Origin: Pelomonas sp963422775
GTDB taxonomy: Bacteria; Pseudomonadota; Gammaproteobacteria; Burkholderiales; Burkholderiaceae_C
Assembly (NCBI GenBank): GCA_963422775.4
Contig: CAUJSJ030000147.1
Span: forward strand, 13,973-77,972
Direction of reading: 5' to 3'
Length of the DNA: 64,000 nt
In this document: in pieces, positions 17,703 through 25,787 of the stretch
Position numbering within the stretch: the stretch's first letter is position 1
Layout of the letters: every line of letters starts with the position of its first letter
Program-made: the position numbers and the translations under genes
Notes under the pieces: model-generated
Told to the model about the DNA's origin: nothing
Database searches by the model: none
The model's input: the letters and a program-made list of their open reading frames with translations, nothing else

Positions 17703-18981
17703 TCTTGAATTCTTCCTTCAGGCCTTGCCAGCAGTCGGCGTAGGTCGTTTCCAGCGGCGCGTCACGCAGCGCCCAGGCGGTGGGTTTCAGGGGCCAGCGA
17801 GTCTCGAACATGAAGGCCAGCGTGTTGTCCAGCTTGTGCGGCTTCAGGTCAGCGCCGCTGGCCTTGTCGAAGGCCTCGGTGTCCGGGCCGTGCGGCACAT
17901 AGCTGTTGTGCAGGCTGGCGCCGCCCGGCTTGAAGCCCTCGGGCTTGGCGTCGTACTGGCCCAGCACCAAGCCCATGAACTCGCTCATCACGTTGCGGTG
18001 GTACCAGGGCGGGCGGAAGGTGTCCTCGGCCACCATCCAGCGCGGCGGAAAGATGACGAAGTCGACGTTGGCCCAGCCGGGCATGTCGCTGGGGCTGGTC
18101 AGCACCGTGAAGATGCTGGGGTCGGGGTGGTCGAAGCTGACGGTGTTGATCGTCATGAAGCGAGCCGTGTCGTAGCGGTAGGGCGTGAGGTTGCCGTGCC
18201 AAGCCACGACGTTGAAAGGGCTGTGGGGCTGCGTCGCGCGCCACAGCTGACCGCCGTGGCGCCGGACGATTTCGTACCCGCCCTCCTCGGCTTCATGCCA
18301 GGCCACGGGCGCCTCGAAGTCCCGCGCGTTGGCCAGGCCGTTGGAGCCGATGGGGCCGAGCTCGGGCAGGCGGAAGGCCGCACCGTGGTTCTCGCAGACA
18401 TAGCCGCGCGCCGGCACGTCCAGCGGGTCGACCTTGAAGGCCAGGCCGCGCGGCAGCAGCGCGATGGAGCCGGGCGCGACTTCAAGCCGGCCCAGCTCGG
18501 TCGTGATCAGCAACCGCCCTTGCTGGGGTACGAGCAGCATCTCGGCATCGGCATTCACCAGCGCGCGCCGGCCCATGGCCCGCGTGACCACGTAGGCCAG
18601 CGCGGCCATGCCGCCGATGCCGGCCTCGCCGTTGACGGCGTAGCTGCGCAGGCCGTCGACGAAGTCGCCCTCGCCCTGCAGCGGTGTCGGGCCCCAGCGC
18701 AGCGGATCGGGCGGCGCGCTCTCGCCCTGCGCAGCGCCGCTCTTCCACAGCGGGTGTGGCAGCGCCTCGTAGCCGCCGCAGACGACCGAGGGACGGCGGC
18801 GGTAGAGCCAGGTGCGCTGGTTGTCGGCCCGCGGCGCGGTGAAGGCGCTGCCGGACAGCAGTTCGGCGTACAGCCCGTGCGGTGCGCGCTGCGGGCTGTT
18901 GCGGCCGATGGGCAGCGCGCCGGGCACGGCCTCGCTGCTGTGCTGGTTGCCGAAGCCGGTGAGGTAGGTCAGTTCAGTCAT
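17695..18981 (-). CDS. hmgA: Homogentisate 1,2-dioxygenase
   Basis: A 428-residue non-haem iron dioxygenase that opens the ring of homogentisate to maleylacetoacetate. It starts MTELTYLTGFGNQHSSEA, a family hallmark, and contains RWMVAEDTFRPPWYHRNVMSEFMG with His and Glu iron ligands plus a His in PHGPDTEAF. The ATG at 18981 is chosen over a longer frame because it gives the conserved N-terminus. It is fourth in the operon MBL hydrolase, FAD monooxygenase, DUF2783 protein, hmgA, fahA, and overlaps fahA. Confidence 0.97.
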   Translation of the reverse strand: MTELTYLTGFGNQHSSEAVPGALPIGRNSPQRAPHGLYAELLSGSAFTAPRADNQRTWLYRRRPSVVCGGYEALPHPLWKSGAAQGESAPPDPLRWGPTPLQGEGDFVDGLRSYAVNGEAGIGGMAALAYVVTRAMGRRALVNADAEMLLVPQQGRLLITTELGRLEVAPGSIALLPRGLAFKVDPLDVPARGYVCENHGAAFRLPELGPIGSNGLANARDFEAPVAWHEAEEGGYEIVRRHGGQLWRATQPHSPFNVVAWHGNLTPYRYDTARFMTINTVSFDHPDPSIFTVLTSPSDMPGWANVDFVIFPPRWMVAEDTFRPPWYHRNVMSEFMGLVLGQYDAKPEGFKPGGASLHNSYVPHGPDTEAFDKASGADLKPHKLDNTLAFMFETRWPLKPTAWALRDAPLETTYADCWQGLKEEFKNA

Positions 18982-19000
18982 GGTGTGTGCTGGAGAGCAG

Positions 19001-19198
19001 TCATCGGGATTCGCGCGCAAGCGCGAACGCCTGACGAAGCACCTCGCGGTCGCCGATGTGGTTGCACAGGATCAGGGTCAGCCGCGCCAGCCAGTCGGCC
19101 GCGGCCTCGTCGCTCAGCTCCGCTTGGGCGGCGATGAGTTCGGCGTAGAACGCATCGGACTCACCACCGAAATTTGGGGTCAGGTTCAATTTAGTCAA
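19001..19198 (-). CDS. DUF2783-family small protein
   Basis: A 65-residue acidic protein (LTKLNLTPNFGG, then AELIAAQAELSDEAAADWL and LILCNHIGDREVL) of the DUF2783 type, a family often found beside FAD-dependent aromatic hydroxylases. The start is a TTG at 19198: it overlaps the TGA of the monooxygenase gene in a TTGA junction and has GGGAGG 5 bases upstream (19209-19204). Translational coupling to the monooxygenase suggests a partner or stabilising subunit, but no function is established. It ends 19 bases before hmgA. Confidence 0.8.
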   Translation of the reverse strand: MTKLNLTPNFGGESDAFYAELIAAQAELSDEAAADWLARLTLILCNHIGDREVLRQAFALARESR

Positions 19199-20787
19199 TC
19201 GGGCCTCCCGTGGGCGCAGGCCAGCGCGGCGCGCACCGCGTCGGCATCGAAACGATGCCAGCGTGCGGCGATGATGGCGTCGGGCCGGACCAGATGGACG
19301 CTGCCGGGGCGGGCGCCGTAACGCGTGGCGGCCAGGCCTTCCGCCGGCAGCGTGATGACGCGCAGCCCCCCAGCCTGCACCGGCCAGCCGAACGCCAGCA
19401 GCGCGAAACCACCTGCCAGCGCTTCGCTGAGCCAGCCGCCGCCATCCAGCGGCGCATCGGGCGCAGGGCAACCTGGGCCGGGGCCGGCTTGCCAAGCCTC
19501 TTCTTCGGGCGTGCTCAGCGGCGAGTCCAGGTGCTCGGTCGGCAGGGAAAGCCGGCCGCTGTTGACCAGCGCCTTCGCGAAGTCCGTGCGGGCGGCCAGG
19601 TCCAGCGCGGCGCGGCGAAATCTGCGGCTCAGGGCGCTCTTGGGGCTGATGAAATCGGTCGCACGGGTCGAGTGGCCGATGTTGTCGTCGGCGGCCTCGA
19701 TGCGCTCGAACTCGTAGGAATCGAGCAGCACGTCACCGCCCTCCCCTTTCAACACGGCGGCCAGCTTCCAGCCGAGGTTGTCGACATCCTGCACGCCGCT
19801 GTTGGCGCCGCGCGCGCCGAAGGGCGAGACCTGGTGGGCCGCATCGCCGGCGAGCAGCACGCGGCCCACGCGAAAGCGCTCGGCACGTCGGCAGGCGAAC
19901 TGGTAGATGGACGACCAGGCCAGCTCGAAGGGCGCGCCGTCCAGCATCGCGCCCACGCGGGCCTTGATGCGATCAGGCTGCCTTTCGGCCTCGACATCGG
20001 CGTCGCGGCCGAGCTGGAAGTCGATGCGCCAGAGGCCGTCGGCCTGCGCATGCAGCAGCACGGACTGGCCGCGGTGAAAGGGCGGGTCGAACCAGAACCA
20101 CCGCTCGGGCCTGGCCGGATCCAGGCCGCGCGGCCGGGCTCCGGGCGCGAGGGTGACGTCGGCGATGAGGAAACGGTCCTCGAAGACCTGGCCGGCAAAG
20201 CCCAGGCCCAGCAGCGTGCGCGTGGGGCTGCGAGCGCCGTCACAGGCGACGACCCAGTCGGCACGCATGTCGAACAGGCCGTCGGGTGTGCGCACGTTCA
20301 GCGTGACGCCCTGAGACGGGTCATCGGCGTCCTGCTCCAGCCCGATCAGCTCATGCCTGCCGCGCAGCTCGATGCGGCCATCCAGCTGCGCCGCACGCAC
20401 CAGCCGCGCTTCCACCTGGTCCTGCTGCAGGTTGACCATGGCCGGCATCTTGTGGCCGGCCTCTGGCAGCAGATCGAAGCTGTAGGCCTCGCGCTCACCG
20501 TGGAAGACGCGGCCGCGCTGCCAGCGCACGCCCTCGCGCGCCACGGCCTCGCCAATGCCGAGACGGTCGAAGACCTCCAGCGTCTTCTTGGCCCAGCACA
20601 CCGCGCGCGAGCCGCTGCCGATGCGATCGTTGTCGTCGATGACGACGACGGGCATGTCGCGCCGGGCCAGGTCCAGCGCCAGCGTCAGGCCCACCGGCCC
20701 GGCACCAACGATGACGACAGGCCGGCGCTGCGGCTGGCCGGAGCGCTGCTCCAGGCTCTGTTGGTAGGGGTAGTGCGGCAAACCCAC
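19195..20787 (-). CDS. FAD-dependent aromatic hydroxylase (MhpA-like)
   Basis: A 530-residue class A flavoprotein monooxygenase. It has the N-terminal FAD motif VGAGPVGLTLALDLARR, the DG motif region (VVACDGARSPTRTLLG), the GD motif (VLLAGDAAHQVSPFGARGANSGVQD) and a thioredoxin-like C-terminus ending VHLVRPDAII. Relatives hydroxylate phenols such as 3-(3-hydroxyphenyl)propionate. In an operon with hmgA and fahA, the plausible role is to make homogentisate or feed a related hydroquinone into the pathway, for example from 3-hydroxyphenylacetate. The substrate is inferred from context only. It starts 3 bases after the MBL gene and is coupled to the DUF2783 gene. Confidence 0.9.
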   Translation of the reverse strand: MGLPHYPYQQSLEQRSGQPQRRPVVIVGAGPVGLTLALDLARRDMPVVVIDDNDRIGSGSRAVCWAKKTLEVFDRLGIGEAVAREGVRWQRGRVFHGEREAYSFDLLPEAGHKMPAMVNLQQDQVEARLVRAAQLDGRIELRGRHELIGLEQDADDPSQGVTLNVRTPDGLFDMRADWVVACDGARSPTRTLLGLGFAGQVFEDRFLIADVTLAPGARPRGLDPARPERWFWFDPPFHRGQSVLLHAQADGLWRIDFQLGRDADVEAERQPDRIKARVGAMLDGAPFELAWSSIYQFACRRAERFRVGRVLLAGDAAHQVSPFGARGANSGVQDVDNLGWKLAAVLKGEGGDVLLDSYEFERIEAADDNIGHSTRATDFISPKSALSRRFRRAALDLAARTDFAKALVNSGRLSLPTEHLDSPLSTPEEEAWQAGPGPGCPAPDAPLDGGGWLSEALAGGFALLAFGWPVQAGGLRVITLPAEGLAATRYGARPGSVHLVRPDAIIAARWHRFDADAVRAALACAHGRPD

Positions 20788-20790
20788 GGC

Positions 20791-21759
20791 TCAAACGCCT
20801 TCGAGGGCCTTCCACATATCCACATCGCGCTCGGCCGTCCAGATGCGCGGGTGAGCCGTGCCGCCGGCCTCGTCGAACGCGCGGGTCACGTCGAAGGGCA
20901 TGCAGTGGTCAAAGATGACCCAGTGGCCGTACTTCGGGCGCAACGCGGCCATCGTGCGCTGGTAGACGGGCTTGAGCTCCTCGCCCGCTGCCACGCCGGC
21001 TTGCACGGCCGCGTACAGCTCGCTGACGAAAGCACGCGTGCCCGAGAGGCCGGCCGCCACCTGCGCGGGCCCTTTCAATGCCGGGCCACGACCCGGCACA
21101 AGGGCGTTGGCGTTCAGCGTGGCCACCGCGTCCAGCGTGGCCGGCCAGTCGGCGAAATGGGCGTCACCGCAGTATGGCGTCGCATCGAACTCGACGAGGT
21201 CGCCGCTGAACAGCACGCGTTCCTCGGGCAGCCAGGCCACCGTGTCGCCCGCGGTGTGGCCACGGCCGGGCGAGAACATCTCGACCTTCACGCCACCCAG
21301 GTCCAGCGCAAGCCGGCCGCTGAAGGTCAGCGTCGGCCAGGTCAGCCCGTCGGGGACGGACTCGACGTTGCGGAACAGGCGCGGGAAGCGGCCGATCTCG
21401 CTGGCCTTGTCCTGCTCGCCGCGCTCCTTGATCAAGGCCAGCGTCGCGTCGCTGGCGATGACCTGTTCCAGCCCCTCGGCCTTGAAGGCCGACGCGCCCA
21501 GCACGCGCACCGCGTGATAGTGGCTCAGCAGCACGTACTTGATGGGGGCGGCCGTCACTTCGCGGATCCGGCGGATCACGTCGGCGGCCATCACCGGCGT
21601 GGCCTGGGTGTCGATCACCATGACCGCATCGCGGCCGATGACGATGCCGGTGTTCGGATCGCCCTCGGCCGTGTAGGCCCAGGCGTGCTCGGACAGGCGC
21701 TCGAAGGTGACCCGCTTCTCTTGCAGGTCAGCTTGCGAGGCAAAGGCTTTGGTCGTCAT
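20791..21759 (-). CDS. MBL-fold metallo-hydrolase with altered metal motif
   Basis: A 322-residue metallo-beta-lactamase-fold protein, first gene of the homogentisate operon. The usual HxHxDH motif reads HYHAVR (in LLSHYHAVRVLGAS), so the second-metal Asp and His are missing. Later ligands look present: GRGHTAGD, FSGDLVEF and DAHFADW. It may hold one metal, or be a hydrolase subfamily with a changed site. The start is the ATG at 21759; the GGAG of an upstream in-frame ATG (21771) makes a good ribosome-binding site for it. It is divergent from the IclR gene across 69 bases. Confidence 0.85.
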   Translation of the reverse strand: MTTKAFASQADLQEKRVTFERLSEHAWAYTAEGDPNTGIVIGRDAVMVIDTQATPVMAADVIRRIREVTAAPIKYVLLSHYHAVRVLGASAFKAEGLEQVIASDATLALIKERGEQDKASEIGRFPRLFRNVESVPDGLTWPTLTFSGRLALDLGGVKVEMFSPGRGHTAGDTVAWLPEERVLFSGDLVEFDATPYCGDAHFADWPATLDAVATLNANALVPGRGPALKGPAQVAAGLSGTRAFVSELYAAVQAGVAAGEELKPVYQRTMAALRPKYGHWVIFDHCMPFDVTRAFDEAGGTAHPRIWTAERDVDMWKALEGV

Positions 21760-21828
21760 GCAGGTCTCCATCGTCGAATCCGAAATTTATCCTATTCCAA
21801 ATCAATTCACCAATATAGAATTTTCAAC
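21760..21828. promoter_or_regulatory. AT-rich divergent promoter between the homogentisate operon and IclR gene
   Basis: This 69-base spacer is far richer in A+T than its surroundings and must hold both divergent promoters. It contains TTCCAAAT (21795-21802), which resembles the right arm of the palindrome at 22627-22646 downstream of the IclR gene. It is a likely site of IclR control and autoregulation; no full palindrome was resolved by eye. Confidence 0.45.
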
Positions 21829-22554
21829 ATGGTTCAGCCGAAGGCCCCGCGGGGCATCCAAAGCATCGAAGTCGGCGGCCAGTTGCTGCTGGCACTGGCC
21901 CATCAAGGCCGGCCGATGGCCTTGAAGGACCTGGCCCGCGAAGCCGGCATGACGCCGGCCAAGGCCCACCCCTATCTGGTCAGCTTCATCAAGCTGGGCC
22001 TCGTCGAGCAGGACGGCGGCAGCGGGCCCTATGGCCTCGGGCCGCTGGCGCTGCAACTGGGCCTCATCAGCCTGCAGCAGTACGACCCGGTGCGCCTGGC
22101 CACACCGGTGATCGAGGAGCTCGCACAGCGGCTGGGCCACACGGTGGCCATCGCCGTCTGGGGCACCCGCGGGCCCACCATCGTGCGCGTGGCCGAGGGG
22201 CCGGCGCCGGTGCACGTCAGCATGCGTCACGGCACGGTGATGAGCCTGGCGGGCACGGCATCGGGTCGCTTGTTCGCCACGTGGCGCAGCGAGGACGCCG
22301 CAGGCCTGGGCGAGCCCCTGCCCGACGCCAGCGTGACAGCAGCCGTGCGCCACGACGGGCTGGCCACGTCGCGGGATGGCGTCGTCGCTGGCGTCAGTGC
22401 GGTGGCGGCGCCCGTCTTCGAGGCCTCGGGCAGGCTGGTGCTGGCCCTGACGGCCATCGGACCCAGCGCAAGCTTCGACACCGCGCTGGATGGCCCCGTC
22501 GTCATGCCGCTGCGCGATTCGGCGGCCCTGCTGTCGCGTCGGCTGGGGTGCTGA
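21829..22554 (+). CDS. IclR-family transcriptional regulator
   Basis: A 241-residue IclR regulator. An N-terminal winged helix-turn-helix (SIEVGGQLLLALAHQGRPMA, then LAREAGMTPAKAHPYLVSF) is followed by a GAF-like effector domain (TVAIAVWGTRGPTIVRV, GTASGRLFATW). Members commonly control aromatic catabolism. It is divergent from the MBL-monooxygenase-DUF2783-hmgA-fahA operon, so it is the likely regulator responding to an aromatic acid of that pathway. The ATG at 21829 (MVQPKAPRG) begins right after the AT-rich promoter spacer. Confidence 0.9.
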   Translation: MVQPKAPRGIQSIEVGGQLLLALAHQGRPMALKDLAREAGMTPAKAHPYLVSFIKLGLVEQDGGSGPYGLGPLALQLGLISLQQYDPVRLATPVIEELAQRLGHTVAIAVWGTRGPTIVRVAEGPAPVHVSMRHGTVMSLAGTASGRLFATWRSEDAAGLGEPLPDASVTAAVRHDGLATSRDGVVAGVSAVAAPVFEASGRLVLALTAIGPSASFDTALDGPVVMPLRDSAALLSRRLGC

Positions 22555-22626
22555 AACCAGACGAAGACCCTCGACAGGCTCGCGACAGCAAGTTTTCCGA
22601 AAACCCGCGCAAACTATTTTCACAAG

Positions 22627-22646
22627 TTTGGAACGCCGGTTCCAAA
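22627..22646. promoter_or_regulatory. TGGAAC-type palindrome, possible IclR operator
   Basis: TTTGGAAC (22627-22634) and GTTCCAAA (22639-22646) are perfect inverted arms around GCCG. The TGGAA...TTCCA form is like known IclR-family operators (E. coli IclR prefers a TGGAAAT/ATTTCCA palindrome). It lies 72 bases after the IclR gene and about 390 bases before the TonB receptor start. Which protein binds is inference. Confidence 0.45.
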
Positions 22647-22671
22647 TTCGCGGCTCAAAGCGCGAATCTGT

Positions 22672-22712
22672 GATTCAGAATATGGATGGCTGAAGCCATA
22701 TATGACTGAATC
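22672..22712. repeat. Bipartite inverted repeat / hairpin
   Basis: GATTCAG (22672-22678) pairs with CTGAATC (22706-22712), and TATGG (22681-22685) pairs with CCATA (22696-22700). An alternative inner palindrome is ATGGCT-GA-AGCCAT (22686-22699). Nothing identifies it as a terminator. It could be an operator, an RNA leader structure or the scar of a mobile element. Confidence 0.4.
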
Positions 22713-22957
22713 AACAACAAATGCGCAGCTCGGCGATCGGTATGCCTCCACAAGGTAATGGAAGGTGAAGATGGATTGCTGGAGCGAAAACTGCAGCATC
22801 CAAGCCACACCCGCTGCGCCCCCCACATCCGTAGAAATTTCATAGCGATCAAAGACTTGCGCCCCGCCGGGCAGGTCTCACGTCCGCGTTTCCGGGGGGC
22901 CTAGGGGTTTTCCCAAGTCGGCCGGAATTTCACACCCTCCGAGAATTTGCTTCAGCC

Positions 22958-22975
22958 ACCGCCCGACCGGGCGGT
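22958..22975. promoter_or_regulatory. GC-rich hairpin in the TonB receptor leader
   Basis: ACCGCCCG (22958-22965) and CGGGCGGT (22968-22975) pair perfectly around a 2-base loop, about 60 bases before the TonB receptor ATG. A stable hairpin so close to the start could act in attenuation or mRNA protection. No T-run follows. Confidence 0.35.
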
Positions 22976-23035
22976 TCGTCCTTTGGCTGAGCCGTTTGGC
23001 AACACACCCGCTTGCCATTCTTTTCTGGAGCAGTG

Positions 23036-25732
23036 ATGCATAAGCAAACCCAAATCGCCGTCGCGGTCTTGTTGACCGTCGGCGGTATTAGCGCCTGGGC
23101 CCAACAGGCCGAGCCGCAACAGATCGAACGCGTGACCGTCACCGGTTCCGCGATCAAGCGCATCGACGCCGAATCCGCCGTGCCGGTCACGGTCATCAAG
23201 ATGTCCGACCTGCGCAACTCCGGCGTGACGTCGGTCGAGCAGATCATGGCCAACCTGACGGGCGTTCAGTCCTCCGTCAACGCAGCCCAGTCCATCGGCT
23301 CGGGCAGCGGCGGCGCATCCTTCGCCGACCTGCGCGGCATCGGCCAGGACAAGACCCTGGTGCTGCTCAACGGCGAGCGCATCGCCAACAACGCGGTCGA
23401 CGGCTCCGCGCCCGACCTGAACATGATTCCCTTCGCTGCGATCGAACGCATCGAAGTGCTGCGCGACGGCGCCTCGGCCCTGTACGGTACCGACGCCATC
23501 GGCGGCGTGATCAACTTCATCACGAAGAAGAGCTACAACGGCGCCACCATCACGCTGGGCTATGACTCGCCCAAGCACACCGGCGGCCGCGCCAAGAGCG
23601 GCAACATCGGCGTGGGCTTCGGCGACCTCGCCACCCAGGGCTTCAACGTGCTGGGCTTCTTCAGCGTACGCAAGGAAGACCCGATCGCCGGCAACGAGCG
23701 CGACTTCAACAAGCGCATCGTCGGCGGCCTGTCCAACAGCACCGACCCCGCCAACTACACCCAGGACTTCGGCACGCTGTACAACCCGGCGGCTCCGACC
23801 TGCACGGGCACGTCGCTGATCCCCATCGCTGGCGGCACGCAGTGCAAGATCGTCACGCCCAACTTCGTCGACTTCGCACCCAAGTCGGACACCGTGTCCG
23901 GGATGCTCAAGGGCACGCTGCGCGTCAACGACTCGCTGGAACTCGGCGCTGAAGCCTTCCTGACCCGCAACCGGGTCACGACGCGCATCGCCCCCGTGCC
24001 CTACGGCGGCTACTACATGAACCCGACCATGCCCAATGGTCAGAAGAACCCCTACTTCCCCACCGCCCACGTCGACCCGACCTTCGACGACGGCTCGGCT
24101 GGCACGAAGCCCTTCAGCCCTTCTGCTGCCTTCGCCAACCCGGTGGCCGTGCAGCCGGGATTCGTCTACGTCCTCTGGCGCGACTTCCCGAACGGCTCGC
24201 GCGCCCAGATGAACGAGAACAAGCAAAGCCGCATCGTGCTGTCGGCCGACGGCAACGCGGCAAACTGGGACTACTCGATCAAGTTCTCGGCCAACAAGAA
24301 CACCGTCGACCAGAATCTGACCGGTGGCTATGGCGACGGCGACATGATTGGTGAAGGCCTCCTGGAAGGCGTCATCAATCCCTTCGGCACGCAAAGCGCC
24401 GCGGGCACCGCCCTGCTGGAAAAGGCCGCCCTGAACGGCAAGCTGCAGACCGCGACCGGCAAGGTCAACATCTTCAAGATCACGGCCAGCCGCGAACTGG
24501 GTGACTGGATTGGCGCTGGTCGCCCTGCCCAGATCGCCTTGGGCGTTGAGCGCCGCCATGAGGACTTCGACTCGCACCCGGTCAAGGATTTCGCCCAGCT
24601 CGTCTCGGCGTCCACCGGTGTCGATCCCGACGCGACGTCCAAGGGCAAGCGCGATGTCTCGGCCCTGTACACCGAAGTCAACGTGCCGGTGAACAAGATG
24701 CTGGAGCTGACCGGCTCGCTGCGTTACGACAAGTACAGCGACTTCGGCGACAGCACCAATCCGAAGATTTCCTTCCGCTTCCAGCCCAGCAAGGAAATGC
24801 TGTTCCGCGGCTCGGCTTCGACGGGCTTCCGCGCGCCGACGCTGTTCGAGCTTTACAGCTCCACTTCGTTCACCAACACCGCCGGCAACTTCAACAACCC
24901 GATCAACTGCCCGGGCGGCACCGCCATCCCCGGCGCATCGCAGGCCAACTGCAATGGCCAGTTCCAGGTCCAGAACGGCGGCAACCCCTTCCTGAAGCCT
25001 GAGAAGGCCAAGAACTACACCCTGGGCGCCGTCTTCGAACCGATGGCCGACATGAGCCTGGGCATCGACCTCTGGGCGATCAAGATCAAGAACGCGATTG
25101 CCGTCCTGCCCCAGTCGACGCTGTTCCAGAACTACTCGCAGTGGCAGCAGTACTTCCACTTCGCGCAGCCTGGCAACCTGCTGTCCATCACCAGCAACTG
25201 CCCTGGCCCGCGTTGCGGCTACGTTGAACAGCTGAACCAGAACCTGGGCGGCACCAACACCAACGGTGTGGACCTGAGCGCCCAGTACCGCCTGCGCTCC
25301 AACGTCGGCCAGTTCGATTTCGCGTTGAACAGCACCTTCGTCAACAAGTACGAGTATCAGGATTACCCGTCGGGTCCCTGGAACCAGAACGTCGGCGTCT
25401 ACTCCGGTGCCGGCCCCGTCTTCAAGTGGCAACACAACCTGACGGCCAACTGGTCCTACAGCACCTTCGCGCTGGGCACTGCGATCCACTACAAGTCGGG
25501 CTACGTGGACTTCACCCCGACGAACCACGTCTCGGCCTTCTCGACGACCGACCTGTACGGCAGCTGGACGCCGATGAAGGGCACGTCTCTGGTGCTGGGC
25601 GTTCGCAACCTGTTTGACCGCGACCCGCCGTTCACCAACCAGGGCGACCTGTTCCAGTCCGGTGGCTGGGATTCGCGTTACGCCAACGCAGCTGGCCGCA
25701 CGTACTACGTGCGCGGCACCTACTCGTTCTGA
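23036..25732 (+). CDS. TonB-dependent receptor with oar/BtuB-like plug
   Basis: An 898-residue outer-membrane receptor. It has a signal peptide (about residues 1-25, ending ISAWAQ), a plug domain (about 30-165) with IERVTVTGSAIKR, VPVTVIKMSDLRNSG, LRGIGQDKTLVLLNGERI and IERIEVLRDGASALYG, and a long barrel ending with a terminal Phe (YYVRGTYSF). The plug sequence is the vitamin B12/siderophore-like type rather than the sugar type seen at 13668. The ATG at 23036 has GGAG 5 bases upstream. It stands alone with its own terminator at 25758. The ligand is unknown. Confidence 0.93.
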   Translation: MHKQTQIAVAVLLTVGGISAWAQQAEPQQIERVTVTGSAIKRIDAESAVPVTVIKMSDLRNSGVTSVEQIMANLTGVQSSVNAAQSIGSGSGGASFADLRGIGQDKTLVLLNGERIANNAVDGSAPDLNMIPFAAIERIEVLRDGASALYGTDAIGGVINFITKKSYNGATITLGYDSPKHTGGRAKSGNIGVGFGDLATQGFNVLGFFSVRKEDPIAGNERDFNKRIVGGLSNSTDPANYTQDFGTLYNPAAPTCTGTSLIPIAGGTQCKIVTPNFVDFAPKSDTVSGMLKGTLRVNDSLELGAEAFLTRNRVTTRIAPVPYGGYYMNPTMPNGQKNPYFPTAHVDPTFDDGSAGTKPFSPSAAFANPVAVQPGFVYVLWRDFPNGSRAQMNENKQSRIVLSADGNAANWDYSIKFSANKNTVDQNLTGGYGDGDMIGEGLLEGVINPFGTQSAAGTALLEKAALNGKLQTATGKVNIFKITASRELGDWIGAGRPAQIALGVERRHEDFDSHPVKDFAQLVSASTGVDPDATSKGKRDVSALYTEVNVPVNKMLELTGSLRYDKYSDFGDSTNPKISFRFQPSKEMLFRGSASTGFRAPTLFELYSSTSFTNTAGNFNNPINCPGGTAIPGASQANCNGQFQVQNGGNPFLKPEKAKNYTLGAVFEPMADMSLGIDLWAIKIKNAIAVLPQSTLFQNYSQWQQYFHFAQPGNLLSITSNCPGPRCGYVEQLNQNLGGTNTNGVDLSAQYRLRSNVGQFDFALNSTFVNKYEYQDYPSGPWNQNVGVYSGAGPVFKWQHNLTANWSYSTFALGTAIHYKSGYVDFTPTNHVSAFSTTDLYGSWTPMKGTSLVLGVRNLFDRDPPFTNQGDLFQSGGWDSRYANAAGRTYYVRGTYSF

Positions 25733-25757
25733 TCACCTGATCAGCACGCAAGCCAAG

Positions 25758-25787
25758 GCCGCTCGGTTCACGCCGAGCGGCTTTTTT
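25758..25787 (+). terminator. Rho-independent terminator after TonB receptor gene
   Basis: GCCGCTCGG (25758-25766) and CCGAGCGGC (25773-25781) form a perfect 9-bp stem with a 6-base loop, followed by TTTTTT (25782-25787). It ends the plus-strand receptor transcript, 25 bases after the stop. The minus-strand gene's stop codon (25786-25788) sits in the T-run. Confidence 0.93.

Larger units (their letters stand above)
22555..23035. other. 481-base gene-free region upstream of a TonB receptor gene
   Basis: No credible gene was found here. It holds a perfect palindrome (22627-22646), a bipartite inverted repeat (22672-22712), the element CCTAGGGGTTTTCCC (22900-22914) of unknown meaning, and a tight GC hairpin (22958-22975). 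The ribosome-binding site GGAG (23027-23030) ends the region. The base composition from about 22590 to 22860 is more AT-rich than neighbouring genes. Confidence 0.6.

Noticed and set aside
13629..17708. Long plus-strand open frame (1359 codons)
   Set aside because: It lies over the TonB receptor and fahA genes in antisense and has no recognisable domain.
19210..22554. Long plus-strand open frame (1114 codons) ending in the IclR gene
   Set aside because: Only its last 241 codons (from 21829) are real; the rest is antisense to the monooxygenase and MBL genes.
22952..25528. Minus-strand open frame of 858 codons
   Set aside because: Antisense to the TonB receptor with no motifs.
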